A stretch of 64,000 nucleotides of DNA from SZAS-79 sp964599095 (lineage in GTDB: Bacteria; Pseudomonadota; Gammaproteobacteria; Burkholderiales; SG8-39), in NCBI GenBank assembly GCA_964599095.1, contig CAZREB010000020.1, positions 25,695 through 89,694 of the forward strand, read 5' to 3'. The notes under the pieces were generated by a model. That model was given only the letters and a program-made list of their open reading frames with translations. It was not told the DNA's origin and made no database searches. Made by a program: the position numbers and the translations under genes. Each line of letters starts with the position of its first letter. The stretch's first letter is position 1. This document shows, piece by piece, positions 26,483 to 37,006 of the stretch.

Positions 26483-27814
26483 TTACTCCCGCGCCGCGTA
26501 AGGATTCCGTCCCGTCCTGAACTCGATCCGCATCGGCGTCCCCTCCAGTGCGAACTTGGTCCGGAACACGCCCTCGAGATAGCGCTTGTACGTGTCCGGC
26601 ACATGATCGAGCTGGTTGCCGTGGATGATGATGGTCGGCGGGTTCTGCCCGCCCTGGTGCGCATACCTCAGTTTCGGCCGCCCCGCCCCGCGCCGCGGCG
26701 GCTGCTGCCTCTCCACCGCCGCGATCAGCGCGCGTGTCAATTTCGGCGTCGGCAGCTTGATCAATGCCGCCGCATAGGCCTTGTCGACTGCGGTCATGAT
26801 TTCCCCGAGGCCCTTCTTGTTCCGCGCCGAGACGTAAAGCGTCTTCGCGAAGCCCAGGAACCCGACCTTCCATCCCAGTTCGATCTTGATCCGGTCACGC
26901 TGCTCGTGCGTTGCGGCATCCCACTTGTTCACCGCCACCACGACCGCCCGCCCGCGCTCGAGGATGTAGCCGGCCACGTGCTGGTCATGCTCGGTGATGC
27001 CGTCGACCGCGTCGATAACGAAGACCGCGACGTTCGAGCGGTCGATCGCCTGCAGCGTCTTGATGACCGAGAACTGCTCGATGTTCTCGCCCTGCTTGCC
27101 CCTCTTGCGCAACCCTGCGGTATCGACCAGCGTATACCGCTTGCCGTTGCGCTCGAAAGGCACGTCGATCGGGTCGATCGTGGTGCCCGGCTTGTCGAAC
27201 GCGATCACGCGCTCCTCGCCTACCAGCGAGTTCACCAGCGTCGACTTGCCGACGTTCGGGCGGCCGACGATGGCCACGCGCGGCCAGCGATCGCGCTCGT
27301 CCTGCTCCTCGGCCTCGTCCTCGGGGAATTCCGCGAGCACCGCGTCGATCAGCCCGCGGATCCCGTCGCCGTGGGCGGCCGAGATCGAAACCGGCAACCC
27401 GAGGCCCAGTTCCTGGAACTCGGCCGCGGCGGAGTCCGGCTGCATGCCTTCGGCCTTGTTGACCGCGACCCACATGCGCGGCTTCAACTTGCGCAGCTCC
27501 TCGGCGATGCGCTTGTCGTCCGGCGTCAGCCCGGCGCGCGCGTCGGTGAGGAAGATGACCGCATCGGCCTCGGCGATCGCCTGCTTGGTCTGCTTCGCCA
27601 TCTCGGCGAAGATCCCTTCGGTGGTCTTGGGTTCGAGGCCGCCGGTGTCGACCACGAGGTAGGGCCGCGAGCCGACCACGCCGTCGCCGTAGTGGCGGTC
27701 GCGGGTCACGCCGGGTACGTCGACGACGATCGCGTCGCGCGTGCGCGTGAGACGGTTGAAGAGGGTGCTCTTGCCGACGTTGGGCCGGCCGACGATCACA
27801 ACGACCGGTTTCAT
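26483..27814 (-). CDS. der: Ribosome-assembly GTPase Der (EngA)
   Basis: A 443-residue essential GTPase for 50S subunit maturation. It has two tandem G domains, each starting with GRPNVGKS (near residues 8 and 182), with paired DTGG/DTAG and NKxE/NKWD motifs, then the C-terminal KH-like domain that binds rRNA. Length and order are normal. It is the last gene of the bamB–der stretch, 12 bases downstream of bamB. In most betaproteobacteria hfq follows; here an AT-rich island follows instead. Confidence 0.97.
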   Translation of the reverse strand: MKPVVVIVGRPNVGKSTLFNRLTRTRDAIVVDVPGVTRDRHYGDGVVGSRPYLVVDTGGLEPKTTEGIFAEMAKQTKQAIAEADAVIFLTDARAGLTPDDKRIAEELRKLKPRMWVAVNKAEGMQPDSAAAEFQELGLGLPVSISAAHGDGIRGLIDAVLAEFPEDEAEEQDERDRWPRVAIVGRPNVGKSTLVNSLVGEERVIAFDKPGTTIDPIDVPFERNGKRYTLVDTAGLRKRGKQGENIEQFSVIKTLQAIDRSNVAVFVIDAVDGITEHDQHVAGYILERGRAVVVAVNKWDAATHEQRDRIKIELGWKVGFLGFAKTLYVSARNKKGLGEIMTAVDKAYAAALIKLPTPKLTRALIAAVERQQPPRRGAGRPKLRYAHQGGQNPPTIIIHGNQLDHVPDTYKRYLEGVFRTKFALEGTPMRIEFRTGRNPYAARE

Positions 27815-27826
27815 CGCTTGCCCGCC

Positions 27827-29014
27827 TCAGAGCGACAGCAGGAACAGGCCGCCGTTCAATGTCTGCACGAGGATCCCGTTCGGCAGCTTGACCGGCGCGG
27901 CGCGGATCTTGCTGCCGTCGGTGGTGCCGCGCGCCACGAACGCGCCCGAATCCCGCGTGACGAAGTGGACGATGCCCTCGAGGTCGCCGAACACGACTTC
28001 GGAACCCGCCGCGAGCGCGAGCGTGAGTTCGCGGTACGCCAGGCGGTCCTGCTTCCAGACGCTGCGCCCGTTCGACCGGTCGAGCGAATGCACTGCGCCT
28101 TTCTCGTCCGCGACGTAGGCATAGCGGGCATCGACGCTCATGCCGTTGAGCGTGGACATCTCGCGCGCCCACACCTGGTTGCCGCTTTGCGCCTCGTAGC
28201 ACGCGGCGCGTCCCTGGTAGGACGCAGCGCACACCTCGCGCCCGATCACCGCGGGGTCGCCGCTGAGGTCGGACACGCGCTCGAGCTCCGTCGAGCCCTT
28301 GGGCTGCGAAACCGTCACTTCCCAGCGCAGCGCGCCGGTCTCGAGCTGCAGCGACACCATCTTGCCCCCCGAGAAGCCCGCGAAGATGTTGCCGTCCTGG
28401 ATCGTCATTCCGGCCGGGGAGCGCACGATCAGCGAAGCCGCCGCGCGCTGGTACACCCACTTGCGCTTGCCGTCGAGTGCTTCGAACGCAAAGATCCTGC
28501 TGTCCGACGTTCGTGCGAGCACGATGCCCCGCGATACCTTGGGCGCGGCGAGCACCTCGGAGGACACGCGCGCACGCCAGCGCAGCGTGCCCTTGTCGGC
28601 GTCCAGCACGATGACCTCGCCCTTGTCGGTGCCGACCGCAACCAGCTTGCCGTCGGTGCCGACGCCGCCGGAAAGCAGCGTCCCGGCCGAGGCCTTCCAG
28701 ACCACCTTGCCGGTCGCGGCTTCGAGGCGCGTGACGGTTCCGTCGCGCGCGGCGGCGAAGATGCTGCCCCCGGCCACCGCCGGGCTGAAGATGAAGATGC
28801 CCGCCGGGCCGACGTTGGCCGACCAGAGCGTGCGCACCGGCTGCGGGTTCGACATCGGCGGCAGCGCCGCGGGCTTCGGGCCGTCGGGCTTGGACTTGAA
28901 CCAGTCGATCGGGTTGAGGCTGGGCATGCTCGAGCATCCCGCCACCAGCAGCACGGCGGCGAGCGCAAGCGACGCAGTGCGCAGCGCGGTTGCGTGAAGC
29001 CGGCGCAGGCGCAC
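27827..29014 (-). CDS. bamB: Outer-membrane assembly lipoprotein BamB
   Basis: A 395-residue eight-bladed β-propeller lipoprotein of the BAM complex, which folds outer-membrane proteins. The N-terminal signal carries a lipobox (LLVAGC, then SS) for lipid attachment. Repeated PQQ-type blades follow (DGTVTRLEAATGKVVW, KGEVIVLDADKGTLRW and others). Translation starts at GTG 29014, directly after the TGA of the upstream gene. An internal basic region matches BamA-binding BamB surfaces. Its position between yfgM and der is the standard one. Confidence 0.95.
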   Translation of the reverse strand: MRLRRLHATALRTASLALAAVLLVAGCSSMPSLNPIDWFKSKPDGPKPAALPPMSNPQPVRTLWSANVGPAGIFIFSPAVAGGSIFAAARDGTVTRLEAATGKVVWKASAGTLLSGGVGTDGKLVAVGTDKGEVIVLDADKGTLRWRARVSSEVLAAPKVSRGIVLARTSDSRIFAFEALDGKRKWVYQRAAASLIVRSPAGMTIQDGNIFAGFSGGKMVSLQLETGALRWEVTVSQPKGSTELERVSDLSGDPAVIGREVCAASYQGRAACYEAQSGNQVWAREMSTLNGMSVDARYAYVADEKGAVHSLDRSNGRSVWKQDRLAYRELTLALAAGSEVVFGDLEGIVHFVTRDSGAFVARGTTDGSKIRAAPVKLPNGILVQTLNGGLFLLSL

Positions 29015-29016
29015 GC

Positions 29017-29652
29017 TCAGCCCCCGAGCGCGTCGAGGCGCATCTGGATGCCTTCGCGCAGGCCGCGGTCCTTCTCGCCGGCCTTTTCGAGTGCGAACCT
29101 GTAGGCCGAACGGGCATCGGCGGCCTGCCCCTTGGCCACGAGGATGTCGCCGCGCAACGCGGCGTACTGGGCGTCGAACGCGGCATCGTGCTTGGCTTCC
29201 AGCAGCTTGAGGGCTTCCTCGTAGGCCTTTTCGTCGAGCAGCACGTTGGCCAGGCGCAGCCGCGCGATGTCGCGGAATTCGTCCGACGGCGCGTTCTCGA
29301 CCACCCACTGGAGCTGCGCCTTGGCCGACTTGAGGTCGTTCTTGTCGAAGAAGTACTTGGCCGAGGTGAGCGCACCCATCGACGCATAGAGCGTACGCGG
29401 GTACTTCTCGAGCAGTTCGCCGCTCGCGTCGCGCACCGCCTTTGAGTCCGTGCCCTGGGTGGCCTTGGAGAGCCCTTCGAACAGGTTGCTTGCGGCCGCG
29501 GACTGGCTGTCCTGCCAGTAGCGCCAGCCCTGCCATCCGGAAAACGCAACCGAACCGAGGATCAGCGCCATGATGACTGCGTTGCCGTAAGTGGCCCACC
29601 ACGACTTGAGTTGCGCGAGCTGTTCCTGTTCTTCGAGATCGAGATGTGCCAT
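29017..29652 (-). CDS. yfgM: YfgM-like TPR ancillary SecYEG subunit
   Basis: A 211-residue inner-membrane protein with a short cytoplasmic N-terminus, one membrane anchor at about residues 24–42 and a periplasmic tetratricopeptide region (repeats such as YEEALKLLEAKHDAAF). YfgM associates with SecYEG and the chaperone PpiD to help periplasmic protein folding. It lies 17 bases after hisS, and its stop is two bases before the bamB start. Length and hydrophobic profile are typical. Confidence 0.9.
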   Translation of the reverse strand: MAHLDLEEQEQLAQLKSWWATYGNAVIMALILGSVAFSGWQGWRYWQDSQSAAASNLFEGLSKATQGTDSKAVRDASGELLEKYPRTLYASMGALTSAKYFFDKNDLKSAKAQLQWVVENAPSDEFRDIARLRLANVLLDEKAYEEALKLLEAKHDAAFDAQYAALRGDILVAKGQAADARSAYRFALEKAGEKDRGLREGIQMRLDALGG

Positions 29653-29669
29653 GGAGTGCCTGGAGGTTG

Positions 29670-30950
<1,281 letters not shown>

Positions 30951-30952
30951 GG

Positions 30953-32224
30953 CTATGCGGCCCGGATCGGGATCTGCCTGGGCGCGGGCGCGCGTTTGCG
31001 AACGGCGCCGGCGGTGTAGTTCCTCGCCACGTAGTCGGCAACGATCGCCTGGAACTCCTCGGCGATCCGGTCGCCCTTGAGCGTCACGGTCTTCTCGCCG
31101 TCGACGTAGACCGGCGCCACCGGCACCTCGTTGGTGCCCGGCAGGCTGATGCCGATGTCGGCGTGCTTGGATTCGCCCGGGCCGTTGACGACGCAGCCCA
31201 TCACCGCGACTTTCATGTCCTCGACGCCGGGGTGCGAGGCCTTCCACACCGGCATCTGAGCCCGCAGGTACGCCTGGATCTTGTCGGCGAGTTCCTGGAA
31301 ATAGGTGCTGGTGGTGCGGCCGCAGCCGGGGCACGCGGTGACCAGCGGCGTGAAGCTGCGCAGGCCCATCGTCTGCAGCAGTTCCTGTGCAACTATGACT
31401 TCCCTGGTGCGATCGCCATTGGGCTCGGGCGTCAGGCTCACGCGGATCGTGTCGCCGATGCCCTCCTGAAGCAGTACGCCCATCGCGGCCGTCGAGGCCA
31501 CGATGCCCTTGGACCCCATGCCCGCCTCGGTCAGGCCGAGGTGCAGCGCGTAGTCGCAGCGACGCGCCAGTTCCCGGTAGACGGCGATCAGGTCCTGCAC
31601 GCCGCTGACCTTGCACGAGATCACGATGCGTTCCGCGGGCAGGCCCCACGCCACGGCCTGGGCGGCGGATTCGAGCGCAGAGGCGATCAGGGCCTCGCGC
31701 ATGATCTCGGTGGCGTCCAGCGGCGTTGCGCGGCGGCCGTTTTCGTCCATCATCCGCGCGAGCAGTTCCGGGTCGAGCGAGCCCCAGTTGACGCCGATGC
31801 GCACCGGCTTGCCGTATCGGCACGCCGCCTCGATCATCGTCGAGAACTGGTCGTCGCGCTTCCTGCCGTGGCCGACGTTACCGGGGTTGATCCGGTACTT
31901 GGCGAGCGCCTCGGCGCATTCGGGGTACTGCTTCAGCAGCCGGTGCCCGTTGAAATGGAAATCACCCACCAGCGGCACGTCGCAACCCGTTGCGTCGAGC
32001 TTCTCGCGGATCCTCGCCACCTGGGCGGCCGCTTCCGGGGAGTTGACCGTGATCCGGACGATCTCCGAGCCTGCACGCGCGAGGTCGGCGACCTGCCGGA
32101 CCGTCGCATCCGCGTCGGCGGTGTCGGTATTGGTCATCGATTGCACGACGATGGGCGCATCGCCGCCGATGGCGATGCCGCCAACCGTCACCTGCCGGGA
32201 TTTCCTGCGCTCGATTGCAGCCAT
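30953..32224 (-). CDS. ispG: 4-hydroxy-3-methylbut-2-enyl-diphosphate synthase
   Basis: A 423-residue iron–sulfur enzyme of the MEP isoprenoid pathway that converts MEcPP to HMBPP. The N-terminal TIM barrel starts with the conserved QSMTNTDT. The 4Fe-4S ligands are in TACPGCGRTT and VMGCVVNGPGE in the C-terminal domain. It is of the two-domain bacterial type. It is located between rodZ and hisS, as in many proteobacteria. Confidence 0.97.
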   Translation of the reverse strand: MAAIERRKSRQVTVGGIAIGGDAPIVVQSMTNTDTADADATVRQVADLARAGSEIVRITVNSPEAAAQVARIREKLDATGCDVPLVGDFHFNGHRLLKQYPECAEALAKYRINPGNVGHGRKRDDQFSTMIEAACRYGKPVRIGVNWGSLDPELLARMMDENGRRATPLDATEIMREALIASALESAAQAVAWGLPAERIVISCKVSGVQDLIAVYRELARRCDYALHLGLTEAGMGSKGIVASTAAMGVLLQEGIGDTIRVSLTPEPNGDRTREVIVAQELLQTMGLRSFTPLVTACPGCGRTTSTYFQELADKIQAYLRAQMPVWKASHPGVEDMKVAVMGCVVNGPGESKHADIGISLPGTNEVPVAPVYVDGEKTVTLKGDRIAEEFQAIVADYVARNYTAGAVRKRAPAPRQIPIRAA

Positions 32225-32272
32225 GCCAGTACTCGATTCGGCGCCCGGTCGGGCGCCCCGTGTGTAGAGTGC

Positions 32273-33205
32273 TCAGTTCAGAGTTATCCGCGCCACGTCG
32301 ACCTTGAAATGCGGCTTCAGGTCGACCGGCTGGTCGTTGTAGTTCAGGTGAACGCTGTGCGCGTTGCCTATCGTCAGCTGGAACGGCGGCTCGCCCTCGA
32401 TCGTCTTTTCCGTGCCGGCCGGATTCAACTGCGAAAGCAGGGTCTGCCCGTTGCGGGCCTTGATCTCGACCCACGAATCCTTGTCGAAGCGCATGAAGAT
32501 CCGCCGCTTGCCGGGCGCCGGTGGCGGCTTGGCGTCGGGCCCCGCGGTGTCCGCACGCTGCAAGGTCTCGGGGACCGGCACCGGCCCGGCGCTGGCGAAA
32601 GCGGTCGCCGGCCGGCTGTCGCCGCCCTGCGGGGCCGAATCGCCGGCCGGCGTACGGCTGAGCGAAGCCTCCTGCACCGGCTGCTGCGCGCCGGGAGATT
32701 CACGCGCCGGAGCCACGAACGCAAGCCTGGGCGACGCGTCCCTTTCGAGGTACCAGCCGACCGCGAAGAAAGCAGCAGCAGCGAGGATTGCGACCGAAAG
32801 CACGGTGTAGACGAGGTTGACGTGCCGTCCGCCCTCGGAAAACGGGATCGGCGTGCGCAGCGAGACCGCATCTTCCGTCGCCCGCTGCGTGGCGATGCCC
32901 GGGTCCATCTGCGCGAGATAAGGCGCCGGGTCCATCTTGAGCAGCTTTGCATAGCCGCGCAGCATGCCGCGCGCGAACGTGCGCCCGGGCAGCTTCTCGA
33001 ACCGGCCGGACTCCAGGGCTTCGATCAGGCGCGGGGCGAACTTGAGCTGGTTGGCCACATCCTCCAGCGACAGCCCGAGGTCGGCGCGACGCGCGGCAAA
33101 GTCTGCCATCGATGCCGCCTGCCCGACGCGCTCGGCAAGGGCATCGTGGCTGCCCGCCGGGGCGGCATCCGCGGGCAGTTGCGCGTCCTCGATCCTCTCA
33201 GTCAT
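32273..33205 (-). CDS. rodZ: Cytoskeleton protein RodZ
   Basis: A 310-residue bitopic membrane protein that links MreB filaments to the cell-wall elongation machinery. The N-terminal HTH_25 domain (about residues 36–100; GLSLEDVANQLK and GRTFARGMLRGYAKLL) is cytoplasmic. One membrane helix is at about 132–152. A proline/alanine-rich linker and the C-terminal periplasmic DUF4115 domain (WVEIKARNGQTLLSQL) follow. It lies ten bases after pilW and upstream of ispG. Confidence 0.93.
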   Translation of the reverse strand: MTERIEDAQLPADAAPAGSHDALAERVGQAASMADFAARRADLGLSLEDVANQLKFAPRLIEALESGRFEKLPGRTFARGMLRGYAKLLKMDPAPYLAQMDPGIATQRATEDAVSLRTPIPFSEGGRHVNLVYTVLSVAILAAAAFFAVGWYLERDASPRLAFVAPARESPGAQQPVQEASLSRTPAGDSAPQGGDSRPATAFASAGPVPVPETLQRADTAGPDAKPPPAPGKRRIFMRFDKDSWVEIKARNGQTLLSQLNPAGTEKTIEGEPPFQLTIGNAHSVHLNYNDQPVDLKPHFKVDVARITLN

Positions 33206-33214
33206 GCGCCGGGC

Positions 33215-34033
33215 TCAGTCGAATTCACCGCGCAGGAGCGCCTGGTACTCGGGCGAGTAGGGAAAGCGCCGGCGAAGCTGGTTGGAATAGCTGCTTTCGG
33301 CCGTCTTGTCGCCGGCCTTGCGCTCCAGGCGCACACCGAGCCACAACGCCTCGGCGCTCGGGTCGGTAACGCGGTTGTAGCGCGCCATCAGCTTGCGCGC
33401 CTCGGGAATGTCGCCGATGCGGTAATTGACGAGCGCGAGCTTGACCAGCGCATTCGGCTCGTCGGGATCGAGCTTGAGCGCGCGCCCGAAGTAATCCGCC
33501 GCGTCCTTGAAATTGTTCTTCTGGAGCGCGCACTGGCCGGCGGCCGAATATGACTTCCATGGCGTCGCGTACAACGGGTTGCGCACCGCCTGAAGGAAAT
33601 AGCGCGTCGACTCCACCTCCCTGCCCGTCTTGCACAGGAACCAGCCGTAGTTGTGGTTGATGTCGGCATCGGTGGGCGCGAAGCGCAGTGCGCGTTCGAA
33701 ACTCTGTTGGGCGAGCACGTTTTCGCGCAGGTCCATGTAGACCAGGCCAAGCATTCCGTGTGCCGGCGCATAACCCGGGTCCGCCGCGGTCGCGGTGCGC
33801 AGCACTTCGAGGGCCACGCCGAGATTGCCGCGTTCGTAATAGAGGGCCGCCAGCTCCGTATTCGCCCGGGCCCGGTTGCGGCCGTCCAGCGCATCGGCAT
33901 CGGTGATGCTGCTCTGCGCCTGCGAGAGCTCCGGCTCGACCGGCCCGGTATTCGCGCAGCCGGCGACCAGCACCGGCGCCAGGAAGGGCAGCAGGAATTT
34001 CGGGTTGAAGTATCCAAAACGCGGACGCGTCAT
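33215..34033 (-). CDS. pilW: Type IV pilus biogenesis lipoprotein PilW/PilF
   Basis: A 272-residue TPR lipoprotein (pilotin) needed for outer-membrane assembly of the PilQ secretin. The signal peptide ends in a lipobox LVAGC (Cys26). About six TPR motifs follow (for example LAALYYERGNLGVALEVLRTA). It overlaps the rlmN stop by four bases (ATGA), so the two are coupled. Position between rlmN and rodZ is conserved in beta- and gammaproteobacteria. Other pilus genes are not in this window. Confidence 0.92.
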   Translation of the reverse strand: MTRPRFGYFNPKFLLPFLAPVLVAGCANTGPVEPELSQAQSSITDADALDGRNRARANTELAALYYERGNLGVALEVLRTATAADPGYAPAHGMLGLVYMDLRENVLAQQSFERALRFAPTDADINHNYGWFLCKTGREVESTRYFLQAVRNPLYATPWKSYSAAGQCALQKNNFKDAADYFGRALKLDPDEPNALVKLALVNYRIGDIPEARKLMARYNRVTDPSAEALWLGVRLERKAGDKTAESSYSNQLRRRFPYSPEYQALLRGEFD

Positions 34034-35145
34034 GCGCGAACCTCCTTGACTGGCACGTTGATGACGGGCATCTCACTGCGCCTCGTCCGGCGGGTGCGAT
34101 CGGCCACGTCGCCGGCGAGTTGCCCGCAGGCTGCGTCGATTGCGTCGCCCCGGGTCTTGCGCGTGGTCACCGTAAGGTCCGCGCGCTGCAGGATTTCGGC
34201 AAAGCGCCGGATGCGCTCGGCGTCGGAACGACCGAATCCGGAGTGCGGAAACGGATTGAACGGGATCAGGTTGAACTTGCACTTCACCCGGCGCGACAGC
34301 GCGACAAGCTCGCGTGCGTGCTTGTCCGAATCGTTGACGCCGTCCAGCATCACGTATTCGAACGTGACGAAATCGCGCGGCGCGCGTTCGAGGTAGCGGT
34401 TGCAGGCGGCGACCAGCTCCCTGATCGGGTACTTCCTGTTGACCGGCACGAGGCGGTCGCGCAATTCGTCGTTCGGCGCGTGCAGCGACACCGCGAGCGC
34501 CACCGGGCATTCTTCGGCGAGCCTGTCCATGCCCGGGATCACGCCGGAAGTCGAAACCGTCACCCGCCGGCGCGAGAGGCCATAGGCGTTATCGTCCAGC
34601 ATCAGCCGCAGCGCCGGGATCACGTTGTCGAGGTTCAGGAGCGGCTCGCCCATGCCCATCATCACCACGTTGGTGACGACGCGCTCGTCCGCGCCGCTGC
34701 CCGAGCCCAGTTCGCGGCGCGCAACCCAGAGCTGGCCGACGATCTCGGCCGTCGTGAGGTTGCGGTTGAAACCCTGCTTGCCGGTCGAGCAGAACGCACA
34801 GTCGAGCACGCAGCCGGCCTGGCTCGAAACGCAAAGCGTCCCTCGCCTCGCCTCGGGGATGAACACCGACTCGACCGCGTTGGAGCCGTCGACCTTGATC
34901 AGCCACTTGCGCGTGCCGTCTTCCGAGACGCTGTCGCCCACCACCTGCGGCGGCCCGATGCACGCTGACTGCGCCAGCTTCTCGCGCAGCGATTTGGCGA
35001 CATCGGTCATCGACGCGAAGTCCGATGCGCCGCGCTGGTGGACCCAGCGCAGCACCTGCGTGGCGCGAAACGGCTTCTCGCCGAGGCCGGCGAAGTACCG
35101 CTGCAGCGCCGCCGGGTCGAGGTCGAGAAGGTTCGTCTTGGTCAT
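34030..35145 (-). CDS. rlmN: 23S rRNA/tRNA adenine-C2 methyltransferase
   Basis: A 371-residue radical SAM enzyme that methylates A2503 of 23S rRNA and A37 of some tRNAs. The cluster motif is CVLDCAFC (CxxxCxxC). The two catalytic cysteines (near residue 120 and in the C-terminal DAACGQ) are present. MGMGEPLLN and the SxSLHAPND motifs are clear. It lies 33 bases downstream of ndk and is coupled to pilW. Confidence 0.96.
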   Translation of the reverse strand: MTKTNLLDLDPAALQRYFAGLGEKPFRATQVLRWVHQRGASDFASMTDVAKSLREKLAQSACIGPPQVVGDSVSEDGTRKWLIKVDGSNAVESVFIPEARRGTLCVSSQAGCVLDCAFCSTGKQGFNRNLTTAEIVGQLWVARRELGSGSGADERVVTNVVMMGMGEPLLNLDNVIPALRLMLDDNAYGLSRRRVTVSTSGVIPGMDRLAEECPVALAVSLHAPNDELRDRLVPVNRKYPIRELVAACNRYLERAPRDFVTFEYVMLDGVNDSDKHARELVALSRRVKCKFNLIPFNPFPHSGFGRSDAERIRRFAEILQRADLTVTTRKTRGDAIDAACGQLAGDVADRTRRTRRSEMPVINVPVKEVRA

Positions 35146-35178
35146 CGGCAGGGGATCGGTCGAGGCCTGCGGGCCGCG

Positions 35179-35604
35179 TTACCGGCTGTGCACTTCGCTC
35201 GCAGCGAAGAAGTAGGCGATTTCCACCTTGGCCGTGTCCGGCGCATCGGAGCCGTGCACCGCGTTGGCATCGATCGAGTCGGCGAAATCGGCGCGGATCG
35301 TGCCCTTGGCTGCCTTCTTCGGGTCGGTTGCGCCCATGAGTTCACGGTTCTTGGCAATTGCGTTTTCGCCTTCGAGCGCCTGCACGACGACCGGCCCGGA
35401 AATCATGAATTCGACGAGGTCCTTGAAGAATGGCCGCTCGCGATGCACGGCGTAAAAACCCTCCGCCTCTGCGCGCGACAGGTGCTTCATGCGCATTGCG
35501 ATGACCTTGAGGCCGGCGGCCTCGAAACGGGCGACGATCTGCCCGATTGCATTCTTCTTGACTGCGTCCGGCTTGATGATGGAAAGAGTGCGTTCAACCG
35601 CCAT
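35179..35604 (-). CDS. ndk: Nucleoside diphosphate kinase
   Basis: A 141-residue enzyme that transfers the γ-phosphate from ATP to NDPs to balance nucleotide pools. The phosphorylated histidine is His117 in NAVHGSD. The N-terminal ERTLSIIKPDAV is diagnostic. The length is standard. It begins the ndk–rlmN–pilW–rodZ–ispG–hisS block and has its own likely promoter upstream. Confidence 0.97.
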   Translation of the reverse strand: MAVERTLSIIKPDAVKKNAIGQIVARFEAAGLKVIAMRMKHLSRAEAEGFYAVHRERPFFKDLVEFMISGPVVVQALEGENAIAKNRELMGATDPKKAAKGTIRADFADSIDANAVHGSDAPDTAKVEIAYFFAASEVHSR

Positions 35605-35641
35605 GTTCTGCTGCTCCGTAAGCTTGGTAAGAAAACCCGAT

Positions 35642-35650
35642 ATTCTAGCA
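35642..35650 (-). promoter_or_regulatory. Extended -10 promoter element before ndk
   Basis: On the minus strand TGCTAGAAT reads as an extended -10 (TGn plus TAGAAT), about 37 bases before the ndk ATG. An A/T-rich patch lies near -35 but with no strong hexamer. This fits a promoter for the ndk operon in the gap after tilS. Confidence 0.45.
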
Positions 35651-35688
35651 CGCGCTCGCGGGAGTTTCGTAAAAACAATGGCTTGCGT

Positions 35689-36981
35689 TTAGTCCTGACG
35701 GCCGCGGATCCACTCCGGAAGCAGCCCGGCGCGGCCGCTCGGCGCCCGGAATCCGGCCGCGATCCCCAGCCCGGGCACCCAGACAAGTTCGCCCCCGCAA
35801 TAGACCAGAGGCAGGCTGTCGCGTTCCCATGGGGGAATACCGGCTTCCTGGAACAGGTTCTTGAGGGTCCGGCTGGGCCCGCCGGCGGCCAGTCGCAGGC
35901 GCTCGCCGCCCTGGCGCGGACGGACCGTCACCGGCTGCGCGCGAAACTTCTTCGCGTCGATCCCGGCGCCCTCGACCCGGTGGAACACCACCCTGCCCTG
36001 CAAACCGCCTGCCGGCAGCAGCGCAAGCTCGCCGCGATAGCGCCGCAGGCGCATGCCGTCGTGCGCGATTTCGAGGCCTGCATCCTCGCTCGCGCCCAGC
36101 AGTTGCCGCAGCATTTCGTCCAGGCGCCGTGCGTCGGGCGCGCGCGTTCCCGCGGCGCGGAGGAATTCGCGCAACAGCAGCCTTGCGTTGCCCTTGGGCG
36201 CGGCGCGAAGCCGCGCGACGGTCAAGCGCTCCGCCGCATCGCCCGCGAGCAGCGCTTCGGCCTCCCCGAAATGCGCTGCGGCGCGGGCAAGGCTTTCCCG
36301 CCAGCGCGGATACCGAGTCGCCAGCACCGGCCCCACGCTTCGTCGCAGCCAGTTGCGCGACAGCGCCTCGTCGGCGTTGCTTTCGTCCTCGTCCCAATGC
36401 AGGCGGTGCCCGATCGCGTAGGCGACGATCGCCTCGCGCGGGACTGCGAGCAGCGGGCGCAGGGCGCGCGGCGCCCGCTCGGCCGCGCCTTCGTCCAGCG
36501 TGGGCAGCGGGCCGCTTTCGCGCATCGCCGCCGCGCCCCTCAGGCCGGCCCCGCGCAGCAGGTTGAGCAGGACCGTCTCGGCCTGGTCATCCAGCTGGTG
36601 GGCGAGCGCGACGAAATCCGCGCGAACCGAGGACAGTGCCGCATACCGCGCGTTCCGGGCCGCCGATTCGAGCCCCTGCGTGCGGCGCGCCGGGATCTTG
36701 ACCCGCCTCACCGTCAACGGAACCCGAAGCCGCCGGCACAGCGTGCGGCAATGGCGCTCCCAAGCGTAGGCGCTGGGGCTCAATCCGTGGTTGACGTGCA
36801 GCGCCGAGACCATGAGTCCGAAACGAGCGGCGATTGCGGCCAGCGCATGCACAAGCACGACCGAATCGACCCCGCCCGACAGGGCCACGCATACCGAAGC
36901 CTCGCGAACGCCCGCGCGCAAGAGCGAGGCATCGATCGATCGGGGGACCAGCAAGCCGGGTTGCGCGCCGCCGGCCGACAT
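35689..36981 (-). CDS. tilS: tRNA(Ile)-lysidine synthetase
   Basis: A 430-residue essential enzyme that converts C34 of tRNA-Ile(CAU) to lysidine with ATP. The PP-loop is LSGGVDS near the N-terminus, followed by HVNHGLSP and the ALAHQLDDQAET segment with the conserved Asp. The C-terminal TilS-type domains that bind the tRNA acceptor end follow. The ATG at 36981 was chosen because the longer frame (to 37038) runs into accA. The gene follows accA by 25 bases, a pairing common in betaproteobacteria. Confidence 0.93.
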   Translation of the reverse strand: MSAGGAQPGLLVPRSIDASLLRAGVREASVCVALSGGVDSVVLVHALAAIAARFGLMVSALHVNHGLSPSAYAWERHCRTLCRRLRVPLTVRRVKIPARRTQGLESAARNARYAALSSVRADFVALAHQLDDQAETVLLNLLRGAGLRGAAAMRESGPLPTLDEGAAERAPRALRPLLAVPREAIVAYAIGHRLHWDEDESNADEALSRNWLRRSVGPVLATRYPRWRESLARAAAHFGEAEALLAGDAAERLTVARLRAAPKGNARLLLREFLRAAGTRAPDARRLDEMLRQLLGASEDAGLEIAHDGMRLRRYRGELALLPAGGLQGRVVFHRVEGAGIDAKKFRAQPVTVRPRQGGERLRLAAGGPSRTLKNLFQEAGIPPWERDSLPLVYCGGELVWVPGLGIAAGFRAPSGRAGLLPEWIRGRQD

Positions 36982-37006
36982 GCCGGGCGCCGTGGCCGGC
37001 GGCGCC

